Assembly: GCA_944325345.1 (NCBI GenBank)
Contig: CALUZV010000030.1
Location: 1-36,758 of the forward strand
Direction of reading: 5' to 3'
DNA length: 36,758 nucleotides
From: an uncultured Parabacteroides sp.
Lineage (GTDB): Bacteria > Bacteroidota > Bacteroidia > Bacteroidales > Tannerellaceae
Part shown: positions 7,764 to 15,879 of the stretch, one piece after another
Layout of the letters: each line of letters opens with the position of its first letter
How positions within the stretch are numbered: position 1 is the stretch's first letter
The notes under the pieces: generated by a model
Seen by the model: the letters and a program-made list of their open reading frames with translations, nothing else
Database searches by the model: none
Told to the model about the DNA's origin: nothing
Made by a program: the position numbers and the translations under genes

Positions 7764-7783
7764 CACGGCAATAAATTGCCGTG
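7764..7783. repeat. Perfect 20-bp palindrome
   Basis: CACGGCAAT-AA-ATTGCCGTG has a 9-bp stem with a two-base centre. There is no T-run after it, so a terminator role is unlikely. It is separate from both neighbouring repeat elements. Confidence 0.8.
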
Positions 7784-7811
7784 AACAAGTGCAACTTACT
7801 ACTATCCGCAC

Positions 7812-7937
7812 TGCTCCCCTGCGAAGGGGAGCTGGCAGCGAAGCTGACTGAGGGGTCGAGACTGAGGGGTTGAGACTAAATATTCAGGTATAAACCCCAT
7901 CCCCCCTTCGGGGTACTTCCCCTTCGCAGGGGAAGAG
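7812..7937. repeat. MITE/REP-like element with paired hairpins
   Basis: CTCCCCT-GCGA-AGGGGAG (7814-7831) and CTTCCCCT-TCGC-AGGGGAAG (7916-7935) are each hairpins and are also inverted copies of each other (14 bp perfect, longer with mismatches). Between them lie GCTGGCAGCGAAGCTGACTG, repeated GAGGGGT(C/T)GAGACT and a CCCC-TTCG-GGG hairpin. I recognise this type from many Bacteroidota intergenic regions. No transposase is present. Confidence 0.75.
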
Positions 7938-8013
7938 TTTGGATAGTATTAGAGGCACGAAATCATTAAGATGAACTTTATTTTTTAATTAACAATTTAA
8001 ATAGTAGTGCGAT

Positions 8014-10281
8014 ATGAAAAAGATTTTTACTTTATTAGTGGCAATGCTGCTGGTGCCTTGGGTTGGATGGGGGCAAGAAACAATAACAATAAACACAGCT
8101 AAAGATCTGAGAGATTTTGCAGAAGAAGTGAATGGCAATACGGATGAAGATGCTAGTTGGAATGTTGTATTAGGAACTGATATTAATTTAGAGGGAGAAG
8201 ATAATCCTTGGACACCAATAGATAATTTTAAAGGAACTTTCGATGGAAAAGGATATTCAATTAGCAATATTTACATAGAGCAAACATTACAAAAGCACTC
8301 TACATCCTCTTTTGGACTATTTGGATTAGTTGAAGGGACTATTCAGAATTTGAATGTGGAGAATAGTAATATAAAAGTTATCGTGGGAGATTATACAAGT
8401 ACTGCTTATATTGGCGGTATTGCTGGACGCGTAGGAAGTTATGGGAAAATCTTAAATTGTTCTTTTGCTGGAACGATAGACGCTGAAGCTAATAATGCCA
8501 AAATGACGGGTCTATCAATCGGGGGAATATGTGGTGAGTATGAAAATGATGTGATAGAATCTTGTTATAATGCTGGAACTATAAATGTTTCCATTAAGAG
8601 TATTTCATTTGGTGTAGTTAATCCTGGGGGAACATTAGAATTATATATTAGTGGTATATGTAATACTCCTAAAGTTGAATCTAATACATTGAATATAGAA
8701 AATTCGTATAATACGGGTTCTATCAACGTATCAGTAAATGGTTTTAAACACTCTCAAGATATTCTTTATGGATTAAGTGTTAGTGGAATTGCACATGGCA
8801 ATAAGAGCAACATTACATCTTGTTATAATACTGGGGAAATAAAAGTATCAGGAAGCAATGGCTGTATAATGAAAATCAATGGTATAGGAGATACTACAAA
8901 TGAGATTAATTATTGCTATAACATAGGGACTATAGAAACAACAGGATTAATTAATACTGGTGAGACAGCAATAACAATGTATGGAAGCATTTCTGGATCT
9001 GCAGGCGCAACATATAACAACAATTATTACTTTCCCCAAGACGGCATAAATGCTGTTGGCGGAAATAATGATAGCTATAATAATAAAGAAGGCGAAATAG
9101 AATCAGCTACACTTGAGCAATTTTCCAGCGGTGAAATAGCCCATGCACTGCGTGAAGGCGGTTACGGCCAATCCTTAGATGCTAATGGAGACTACCAAAA
9201 TAATGAATCATCCCCTGTCCTCCTCGCCTTCTTCTCCGAAAACAAAGGCAAAGAAGTCTATCAATTGAATCTATCATCAGAAGATGAAAATATAACTATA
9301 CCTGAAACTCCAATCTACCGCAACGCCATCGAAAGCAACTTATTGCCACAAGAGACATACGAAGAAATTATGGCAGATGCAGCAGAAGGGCAGGATTTAG
9401 TTTGGACTACATCGGATAATAAAGTATTCTCCGGAAATAGCTACAAGGTAACTAAAGATGAAACATTGACCGGAGAATTAAAAGGCGTTTATAATATCAA
9501 TACCGTAGTAACACCGGAAGGAGCTGGAGAAATCGATGTAAAAGAAACGGCTGCTAATGGTGAAAAAGTTTCGTTCTCATTAGGAATAAATGATGGCTAT
9601 AAGCTATTGTCCGTTACCATGAATGGAGAAATATTGACAGATGAAGATGCAGACAATATTTACACCTTCACCATGCCAGCAGCTGACGTTACCATCACCG
9701 CCACTTTCGAAAAGACAGAAACCGGCGGAGATGACGACGAAGAAGGCAGCATCTCCACCAAACGCTACCAGCTCTTCCTCGCCGACCGCGACTTCTACCT
9801 GAACGACAAATACGATGCCGAGGGCTTGGTATTGTTCTCACGCCACGACAAACGATATGCCGAAGTGGGCGGCAGCTTCACTGTCTATTACGAAAAGGAC
9901 GGCGAGATGAATGCCGGCGACTACCGCATCTTCTGGAGCAAGAGCGCGAACGGAGAATACAAGGAAGTGAAGCTCGACGAGGTGAGCGGCTACTACCAGA
10001 TTCGCAACGTGCAGAGCGACGTCTATGTCAAGATATACAGCAGGGATGGTTTCCCCGTCTCCAACGAGGCCATCGAAGCCACGGAAGCACGTGCCTACGC
10101 CCAAGCCAACAAGATAATTGTCGTAACGCATGAACCAATGGACGTGCAAATTGTTTCTATGGCAGGAGCTGTGGTGGGCAATGCGAAGGTAGCCGGACAG
10201 CAAGAGTTTGGAAACTTGGCTGAAGGCGTTTATATTGTCCGCTTAGGCGAAACAGTAGTGAAGTTGCAAGTAAGAAATTGA
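8014..10281 (+). CDS. Exported GLUG/InlB-repeat adhesin with DUF6383-like C-terminus
   Basis: The 755-residue surface or secreted protein starts with a signal peptide (MKKIFTLLVAMLLVPWVGWG, then Q). Residues 25-90 resemble the start of GLUG-type proteins (NPWTPI...GTFDGKGYSISNIYI). About 110-330 holds GLUG-like repeats of the form GGI-G...I..CYN.GTI, with several SCYN motifs. About 491-567 is an InlB B-repeat-like domain (VVTPEGAGEI...FTMPAADVTITATFEK). An acidic linker leads to a C-terminal region (580-755) like DUF6383, ending in the T9SS-like GVYIVRLG...KLQV. The gene is AT-rich up to about 9.7 kb and clearly GC-richer after that. The ligand is unknown. It appears to be a single-gene unit. 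Confidence 0.85.
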   Translation: MKKIFTLLVAMLLVPWVGWGQETITINTAKDLRDFAEEVNGNTDEDASWNVVLGTDINLEGEDNPWTPIDNFKGTFDGKGYSISNIYIEQTLQKHSTSSFGLFGLVEGTIQNLNVENSNIKVIVGDYTSTAYIGGIAGRVGSYGKILNCSFAGTIDAEANNAKMTGLSIGGICGEYENDVIESCYNAGTINVSIKSISFGVVNPGGTLELYISGICNTPKVESNTLNIENSYNTGSINVSVNGFKHSQDILYGLSVSGIAHGNKSNITSCYNTGEIKVSGSNGCIMKINGIGDTTNEINYCYNIGTIETTGLINTGETAITMYGSISGSAGATYNNNYYFPQDGINAVGGNNDSYNNKEGEIESATLEQFSSGEIAHALREGGYGQSLDANGDYQNNESSPVLLAFFSENKGKEVYQLNLSSEDENITIPETPIYRNAIESNLLPQETYEEIMADAAEGQDLVWTTSDNKVFSGNSYKVTKDETLTGELKGVYNINTVVTPEGAGEIDVKETAANGEKVSFSLGINDGYKLLSVTMNGEILTDEDADNIYTFTMPAADVTITATFEKTETGGDDDEEGSISTKRYQLFLADRDFYLNDKYDAEGLVLFSRHDKRYAEVGGSFTVYYEKDGEMNAGDYRIFWSKSANGEYKEVKLDEVSGYYQIRNVQSDVYVKIYSRDGFPVSNEAIEATEARAYAQANKIIVVTHEPMDVQIVSMAGAVVGNAKVAGQQEFGNLAEGVYIVRLGETVVKLQVRN

Positions 10282-10299
10282 TACGACAAAAAGTATCAA
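10277..10299 (+). terminator. Weak hairpin after the adhesin gene
   Basis: TTGATAC pairs with GTATCAA across an A-rich 8-nt loop, spanning the adhesin stop codon. No immediate T-run follows (an ATTTTT tract is about 15 bases further on), so termination is uncertain. Confidence 0.35.
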
Positions 10300-10402
10300 T
10301 ATGATCGTTTATAATTTTTAAGTTTTGCACGGGAGGGGATGGGCCGCGAGGTTCGTCCCTTTCTTATTTTAAGGGTAGAATGGCGTATTTCCCAGCCATC
10401 TA

Positions 10403-10434
10403 TTTGTATATCTCGCGGAACTTTCCGTAATTTG
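10403..10434 (+). promoter_or_regulatory. Possible promoter of the Ca2+ ATPase operon
   Basis: TTTG (10403-10406), 21 bp and TAATTTG (10428-10434), one base short of TAnnTTTG, end 30 bases before the ATG at 10465. It is a near-match only. Confidence 0.4.
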
Positions 10435-10464
10435 CCCTCGCTAAAAAATAACAAGTTGATAAAA

Positions 10465-13146
10465 ATGGAAACTAAACAGTTGCAGGGTTTAACCTCACAA
10501 CAAGTAGAAGAGAGCAGAAGGCTGCACGGGGCAAACATCTTGACACCCCCCGAGAAGACTTCGTTATGGAAACAGTTTTTAGAAAAATTCGAAGACCCGA
10601 TTATCCGCATCCTGTTGGTAGCGTGGGTGCTGTCGATGGTGATAGCGGGCGTACATTGCTGGGGGCCGGAGGCGAAGGGGCTGACGGCGTTCCTCGAGCC
10701 CGTAGGTATCTTGTTCGCCATATTGCTGGCAAGCTGCGTAGGCTTCGTATTCGAGGTGAAAGCCAATAAAGCATTTGAAGTACTGAATACGGTGAACGAC
10801 GATATTCTGGTGAAGGTCATTCGCGACGGACATATCCAGGAAGTGCCGCGCAAGGATGTCGTGGTAGGCGATATCGTAGTCTTGGGGACGGGCGAGGAAA
10901 TCCCGGCGGACGGGCATCTGCTCGAAGCCGTATCGCTGCAAGTAAACGAATCGACGCTGACGGGCGAGCCGGTTATCGGGAAGACAACCAACGAGGCGGA
11001 ATTTGATGCGGATGCGACCTATCCCTCGAACGTGGTGATGCGCGGGACGACGGTGGTCGATGGACACGGCGTGATGGAAGTGGAGAAAGTAGGCGATGCG
11101 ACCGGGTACGGCAAAGTATATGAAGGCTCGCAGATAGATAACAACATCGATACGCCGCTGCAAATCCAGTTGAAAGGGTTGGCGGGCGTGATTAGCAAGG
11201 CGGGATATACGATAGCCGGGGTTACGTTTGCGGCGCTGACGGCGAAGTTGATATTCTTCAGCGGGCCGATGCCGACGATGGACTTCATCTCTCATCTGCT
11301 GAACTATTTCATGGTAGCCGTAACACTGATTGTAGTATCCGTGCCGGAAGGACTGCCGATGAGTGTAACGCTGAGCCTCGCGTTGAGCATGAACCGGATG
11401 CTGAAGACAAACAACTTAGTCCGCAAGATGCACGCTTGCGAAACGATGGGAGCGACAACCGTCATCTGTACCGACAAGACGGGAACGCTGACGCAAAACC
11501 AGATGCAGGTCTATGAAACGCGATTCTATAACCTGCCGGAACAGAAGTTGGGAGACGATGAATTGAGTAAGCTGATCAAAGAAGGCATTTCGGTAAACTC
11601 GACAGCCTATCTGGAAGAAGCGGACGGAAAGATAAAGACACTGGGGAATCCGACGGAGGCGGCATTGCTTTTGTGGCTGAATACCCAGGGAGAAGATTAT
11701 CTGAAGTTGCGCGAGGCAGCACCGATAGTTAGCCAACTGACCTTCTCGACTGAACGGAAGTATATGGCGACTGTCGTCAATTCTCCGTTGCTCGGCAAGA
11801 AAGTATTATATGTAAAAGGAGCACCGGAAATCGTGTTGGCCAACAGCCGCCAAGTAGCTACGCCGGAAGGGTTGAAACCCTCGGAGGCATGTCGGGCGGA
11901 AATCGAACAACAGTTGTTGGCTTATCAGAACCAGGCGAAACGAACGCTGGGCTTTGCCTACCAGATATTGGAAGACGGCATGAGCGATGCGCCGTATAAA
12001 GACGGACGTTTGGATAATGTCGATTTGATATACTTGGGCATTGTTGCCATCTCCGACCCGGTTCGCGCCGATGTGCCGGCAGCTGTGCAAAGCTGTCTCC
12101 GTGCCGGTATCGATGTCAAGATTGTTACCGGAGACACACCGGGAACAGCGAAAGAGATAGGCCGACAAATCGGAACATGGACCGACAAGGACACCGACCG
12201 CAATATCATCACCGGACCAGGCTTCGAGGCATTGACAGATGAAGAAGCGCTGGACCGCGTCTTGGATTTGAAAATCATGTGCCGTGCCCGTCCGACAGAC
12301 AAACAACGCCTGGTACAACTGCTGCAACAGAAAGGAGCCGTTGTTGCCGTAACCGGAGACGGGACAAACGATGCGCCGGCATTGAAGGCTGCGCAAGTAG
12401 GTCTTTCGATGGGCGACGGGACATCCGTGGCCAAGGAAGCCAGCGATATTACGATCATCGACAACTCGTTCAGCAGTATAACGCGGGCTGTGATGTGGGG
12501 ACGTTCGCTCTATCGGAACATTCAGAAGTTCCTGCTCTTCCAGCTGACCATCAACGTGGCGGCTTGCCTTATCGTGTTGTTCGGCTCATTGATTGGAACA
12601 GAATCACCGCTGACGATTACGCAGATGCTGTGGGTGAATTTGATTATGGATACGTTTGCTGCCGGAGCATTAGCTTCCTTGCCACCTAATCCAAGAGTGA
12701 TGAACGACAAACCGCGCAAGAGCGGACCGAATGGAGACTTCATCATTACCCGTCCGATGACATACAATATCTTCGGCGTAGGTATTATCTTTGTGGTTGT
12801 CCTGATGGGTTTATTGCTCCACTTCCATGCCAATACGGGATTGACGGCACACGATCTTTCGTGGTTCTTCAGCTTCTTCGTCATGTTGCAGTTCTGGAAT
12901 ATGTTCAATGCGAAAGCGTTTATGGAAGGACGTTCAGCCTTTGCCAATATGAAAGACAGCAAGAGCTTCTTATTGGTGGCTGCTATCATCTTAGTGGGAC
13001 AAATCCTGATAGTGTCGTTCGGAGGAGAGATGTTCAATGTAACGCCGCTGCCGGTGGATGATTGGATTATTATCATCGCCTCATCATCGCTGGTACTTTG
13101 GGTAGGCGAGATTGGCCGCCTCTTCAGCAGACATCGGAATAAATAA
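10465..13146 (+). CDS. P-type Ca2+-transporting ATPase, PMCA-like
   Basis: The 893-residue membrane pump most likely exports Ca2+. Motifs in order are TGEP (166-169, the A-domain loop, usually TGES), PEGLP in TM4 (from 294), the phosphorylated Asp337 in DKTGTLT, the hinge GDGTNDAP (from 631), and TM5-6 with QLTINVAA and WVNLIMDT. PEGLP together with QLTINVAA and WVNLIMD points to the plasma-membrane Ca2+ ATPase class, not SERCA. The frame is open 42 codons upstream, but METKQLQGLTSQQV is the normal N-terminus. The partner-switching genes start 30 bases after its stop on the same strand with no promoter seen between, so co-transcription is likely. Cation specificity is inferred from family motifs. 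Confidence 0.92.
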   Translation: METKQLQGLTSQQVEESRRLHGANILTPPEKTSLWKQFLEKFEDPIIRILLVAWVLSMVIAGVHCWGPEAKGLTAFLEPVGILFAILLASCVGFVFEVKANKAFEVLNTVNDDILVKVIRDGHIQEVPRKDVVVGDIVVLGTGEEIPADGHLLEAVSLQVNESTLTGEPVIGKTTNEAEFDADATYPSNVVMRGTTVVDGHGVMEVEKVGDATGYGKVYEGSQIDNNIDTPLQIQLKGLAGVISKAGYTIAGVTFAALTAKLIFFSGPMPTMDFISHLLNYFMVAVTLIVVSVPEGLPMSVTLSLALSMNRMLKTNNLVRKMHACETMGATTVICTDKTGTLTQNQMQVYETRFYNLPEQKLGDDELSKLIKEGISVNSTAYLEEADGKIKTLGNPTEAALLLWLNTQGEDYLKLREAAPIVSQLTFSTERKYMATVVNSPLLGKKVLYVKGAPEIVLANSRQVATPEGLKPSEACRAEIEQQLLAYQNQAKRTLGFAYQILEDGMSDAPYKDGRLDNVDLIYLGIVAISDPVRADVPAAVQSCLRAGIDVKIVTGDTPGTAKEIGRQIGTWTDKDTDRNIITGPGFEALTDEEALDRVLDLKIMCRARPTDKQRLVQLLQQKGAVVAVTGDGTNDAPALKAAQVGLSMGDGTSVAKEASDITIIDNSFSSITRAVMWGRSLYRNIQKFLLFQLTINVAACLIVLFGSLIGTESPLTITQMLWVNLIMDTFAAGALASLPPNPRVMNDKPRKSGPNGDFIITRPMTYNIFGVGIIFVVVLMGLLLHFHANTGLTAHDLSWFFSFFVMLQFWNMFNAKAFMEGRSAFANMKDSKSFLLVAAIILVGQILIVSFGGEMFNVTPLPVDDWIIIIASSSLVLWVGEIGRLFSRHRNK

Positions 13147-13176
13147 TAATGGAATACAAATTAAAATCGAAATAAC

Positions 13177-13476
13177 ATGGAAATAAAGATTCAAAATGGT
13201 GAAACGACAACGGTAGCCTTGACAGGGCAGTTGGATACACTGACTACGGTTGATGCAGAAAAGGCGATTTCTCCTATTCTGGCAAGCGACGTGAAAGAAC
13301 TCGTGTTGGATTGTAGCGGTCTGGACTATATCAGTAGTGCCGGCTTACGCTTGTTGCTCATTATCCAAAAAGGGATGGCATCAAAGAAAGGCACATTCCG
13401 CTTGGTAAATACAAAGAAGGAAGTTCGGGAAATATTCGACTTGACGGGCTTCTCTTCCATCTTGACGATCGAATAA
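13177..13476 (+). CDS. STAS-domain anti-sigma factor antagonist (RsbV/SpoIIAA-like)
   Basis: The 99-residue cytoplasmic STAS protein is the switch component of a partner-switching module. The characteristic DCSGLDYISSAGLR block holds Ser53 and Ser54. The Ser next to the conserved AG, probably Ser54, is the expected phosphorylation site. Unphosphorylated protein should bind the RsbW-like kinase encoded 15 bases downstream; phosphorylated protein should not. The length matches the family. It follows the Ca2+ ATPase by 30 bases. STAS domains can also regulate transporters directly, so a local partner other than RsbW cannot be excluded. Confidence 0.93.
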   Translation: MEIKIQNGETTTVALTGQLDTLTTVDAEKAISPILASDVKELVLDCSGLDYISSAGLRLLLIIQKGMASKKGTFRLVNTKKEVREIFDLTGFSSILTIE

Positions 13477-13491
13477 GTAAACTTACAGGTT

Positions 13492-13902
13492 ATGCATCAT
13501 ACGTTATATATTAAGAATGAGTTGTGTGAACTCTCCCGGGTATTTGAGTTTATAGAACGGAATCTGCCCTCTTGCGTGTCTGACAAGCGAAAGTTATCGC
13601 AGGTCAAGTTGGCCATTGAAGAGTTAGTGGCCAATGTCATTATGTATGCGTATGGTGAACGGAAAGATCAGGATATCCAAATAGAGATGGAATGTCGGGG
13701 GACACAGTTGCAAGTAACGGTGATCGACTCCGGCATTCCATTCAATCCGTTGGAGAGCAAAGACCCGGATTTGTCTCTGTCGGTGGAAGAACGACCTATC
13801 GGCGGATTGGGTATATTTCTGGTCAAGCAATTGATGACGGAGCTAAGATACGAACGCGCCTCGGGAAAGAATGTACTGACAATGATTAAAGACTTGGGTT
13901 GA
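13492..13902 (+). CDS. RsbW-like serine kinase / anti-sigma-type ATPase
   Basis: The 136-residue HATPase_c protein of the RsbW/SpoIIAB type phosphorylates the STAS protein and sequesters an effector. The ATP-site boxes are visible: N box EELVANVIMYAY (Asn48), G1 DSGIPFNP (79-86) and G2 GGLGIFLVKQL (104-114). The next gene starts two bases after its stop. In Firmicutes the held effector is a sigma factor. No sigma-B-type gene is encoded in this window, and the phylum is not known for one, so the captured partner is unknown. Confidence 0.93.
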   Translation: MHHTLYIKNELCELSRVFEFIERNLPSCVSDKRKLSQVKLAIEELVANVIMYAYGERKDQDIQIEMECRGTQLQVTVIDSGIPFNPLESKDPDLSLSVEERPIGGLGIFLVKQLMTELRYERASGKNVLTMIKDLG

Positions 13903-13904
13903 GT

Positions 13905-15029
13905 ATGGCTGATTTCGACGTAAAAGAAATTACCGCCTTGAAGCGGAAGATCTGGCTAACCGAGAATATCATCGTTGGTTGCTGGATATTCCTCTTATTA
14001 TTTGGCTACTTCAACTGGGACAATTGGGTGCCTTTGCTCGTGATTGCCCTGATAGGTCTTTATATCCAGAAGAAACACTACAAGAAGCAACTGAAGCAAA
14101 AGGAATACTTGGCGAAGATTGTGGAAGAACGCACGATTGAGCTGCGTATCCAGCGCGACCAAATCCTGAAAGAATCCAAGGAACTCTCGAATGCTTTGCA
14201 AGCGTTGGAGAAAGCCCAGAATGAATTGGTTCAAAAGGAACGCTTGGCTACGGTCGGTCAATTGACACAAGGTTTGGTAGATCGCATCCTGAATCCGATT
14301 AACTACATCAATAACTTTGCCGGACTTTCTTCCAATCTGGTGGACGACTTGAGAAAGAACCTCGAAGAAGGGAAGGCGGCTTTGCCTAAGGATACGTATG
14401 AGGATAGCTTGGATATTCTGGACATGTTAGATAGCAACCTCAAGAAGATAGGCCAGCATGGTTATAATACGATGCGTGTCGTTAAAGGTATGGAGGAGAT
14501 GCTGAAAGACCGGCATGGCGATATTACCCAAGTCGATTTAGAGGATTTATGCCAGGTAGCAGTAAAGACTTTCACAAAGCAATTCCAGCAAGAGGTGGAA
14601 GGAAAGCATATCCGCATCGAAGTTACGGCTCCGGGTGGCCCGGTAATGGCGGAAGTCTATATCGAGCAGATGCACAAAGTGCTATTCAGTCTATTAAAGA
14701 ACAGCCTTTATGCCTTGTCCAAGAAATTGCAGAAGGAAGCCTTCGAACCGCTTATCCGTATTACTGTAGAGAACATACCGAACGATACAGCGTCGATAGC
14801 TATCTACGACAACGGCATAGGCATCGAGGACCAGATAAAGAGTAAAATCTTTGAACCCTTCTTTACAACAAAACCGACATCCGAAGCGGCCGGTGTGGGA
14901 TTGTATCTTTGCCGCGAAATGATTCTGAACCATCAAGGCTCGATTATCGTCAAGAGCAAGAAAGATGTTTCGACTGAGTTTATCATAACCATTCCGGTTA
15001 AATTAAAAACTACGACGCACCATGAATGA
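13905..15029 (+). CDS. Membrane-anchored pseudo-histidine kinase lacking the phospho-acceptor His
   Basis: The 374-residue protein has two predicted membrane helices near the N-terminus (about 20-36 and 41-54), then a coiled coil (60-112) and a kinase core. KERLATVGQL leads into GLVDRILNP at 123-131. In active relatives this reads GIAHEINNP, so Asp126-Arg127 replace the His-Glu pair. The ATP-binding part keeps its boxes: LFSLLKNSLYAL (N), YDNGIGI (G1), FEPFFTTK (F) and GVGLYLCR (G2). It should bind ATP but cannot autophosphorylate in the usual way. I chose ATG 13905, two bases after the RsbW stop; a TTG at 13899 is in frame. It overlaps the next kinase gene by 8 bases, which suggests a paired complex. 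Confidence 0.9.
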   Translation: MADFDVKEITALKRKIWLTENIIVGCWIFLLLFGYFNWDNWVPLLVIALIGLYIQKKHYKKQLKQKEYLAKIVEERTIELRIQRDQILKESKELSNALQALEKAQNELVQKERLATVGQLTQGLVDRILNPINYINNFAGLSSNLVDDLRKNLEEGKAALPKDTYEDSLDILDMLDSNLKKIGQHGYNTMRVVKGMEEMLKDRHGDITQVDLEDLCQVAVKTFTKQFQQEVEGKHIRIEVTAPGGPVMAEVYIEQMHKVLFSLLKNSLYALSKKLQKEAFEPLIRITVENIPNDTASIAIYDNGIGIEDQIKSKIFEPFFTTKPTSEAAGVGLYLCREMILNHQGSIIVKSKKDVSTEFIITIPVKLKTTTHHE

Positions 15030-15864
15030 TTCCCAATCTGAAATTGATTATTTGAAGAAGCAGATAAGCAAACAAGAGAAGATGGCTTCGCTGGGTTTGC
15101 TAAGTGCCGGTATTGCGCATGAAATCCAGAATCCGCTGAACTTCGTCATCAACTTTAGTGTCTCCTCGGCTCGCCTCCTCCGGGATTTGAAAGAGATTAT
15201 CGACGAATCAGCTGATGCTTTCTCGGAAGAGCAGAAGAATGAGCTTCAGGAGATCCTTACTGATTTGCAAAACAATATGCGAAAGATAGAGGCCAATGGC
15301 AACCGCGCCTCCAGCATCGTCAAAGGCATCTTGCTTTATTCCCGAGGGAAAGAGAATGAATATATTCCGACGAACCTGGCGCAACTAACCAAAGAATACG
15401 TCTGGCTCTCTTTCCATGCTGCCCGGGCCAACAACAAGAGTTTCAACGTCTCTATCGTGGAGCACTACGAGGAAGGTCTGCCGCCGGCCTGTGTCATCCC
15501 GCAAGATTTCAGCCGAGTTGTCTTAAACCTGATGAGCAACGCCTGCTATGCCGTCTATCACAAGTCGCAACAGACGAAGGATTTGCACTATAAACCGACG
15601 ATATGCATCGAACTGAAGCACGAAGGGGATAGCGTCCGCCTTGTCATCGAAGACAACGGCACGGGTATTTCCGAGGAAGTCCAGTCGCACCTTTATACGC
15701 CTTTCTATACGACGAAGCCTATCGGCGAGGGCACCGGTCTCGGCCTTGCCATTTCCAAATCGATTGTCGAACGGAAGCATCATGGCCAACTGATCATGGA
15801 GACGGCGGTCGGAGAGTTTACCCGCTTCACGATTCTAATCCCTATCAAACAAACTTCTCATTAA
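15022..15864 (+). CDS. Soluble histidine kinase of the partner-switching module
   Basis: The 280-residue kinase has no sensor or membrane segment. A short N-terminal helix leads to EKMASLGLLSAGIAHEIQNPL with the acceptor His33, then a dimerisation helix pair and HATPase_c with NLMSNACYAV (N box), EDNGTGIS (G1), YTPFYTTK (F) and GEGTGLGLAIS (G2). All catalytic features are intact, in contrast to its upstream neighbour, with which it shares an 8-base overlap. The likely substrate is the REC domain of the next gene. The sensory input probably comes from the pseudo-kinase by heterodimerisation or from an unlinked partner (inference). Confidence 0.92.
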   Translation: MNDSQSEIDYLKKQISKQEKMASLGLLSAGIAHEIQNPLNFVINFSVSSARLLRDLKEIIDESADAFSEEQKNELQEILTDLQNNMRKIEANGNRASSIVKGILLYSRGKENEYIPTNLAQLTKEYVWLSFHAARANNKSFNVSIVEHYEEGLPPACVIPQDFSRVVLNLMSNACYAVYHKSQQTKDLHYKPTICIELKHEGDSVRLVIEDNGTGISEEVQSHLYTPFYTTKPIGEGTGLGLAISKSIVERKHHGQLIMETAVGEFTRFTILIPIKQTSH

Positions 15865-15879
15865 TTAAGTGTGCATAAG

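Larger units (their letters stand above)
7191..7811. other. Gene-free repeat region
   Basis: No credible gene is seen between the small ORF (7164) and the adhesin (8014). A 126-codon open frame at 7273-7653 runs through a tandem array whose period is not a multiple of three and has no recognisable domains. The stretch instead holds a long inverted repeat, a GCAA-loop hairpin, an array with a period of about 41.5 bp and a perfect 20-bp palindrome at 7764-7783, followed by the element at 7812-7937. All are listed separately. Confidence 0.75.

Noticed and set aside
10339..10464. 42-codon N-terminal extension of the Ca2+ ATPase
   Set aside because: It would include the promoter-like region and is not similar to the family N-terminus. 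ATG 10465 fits better.
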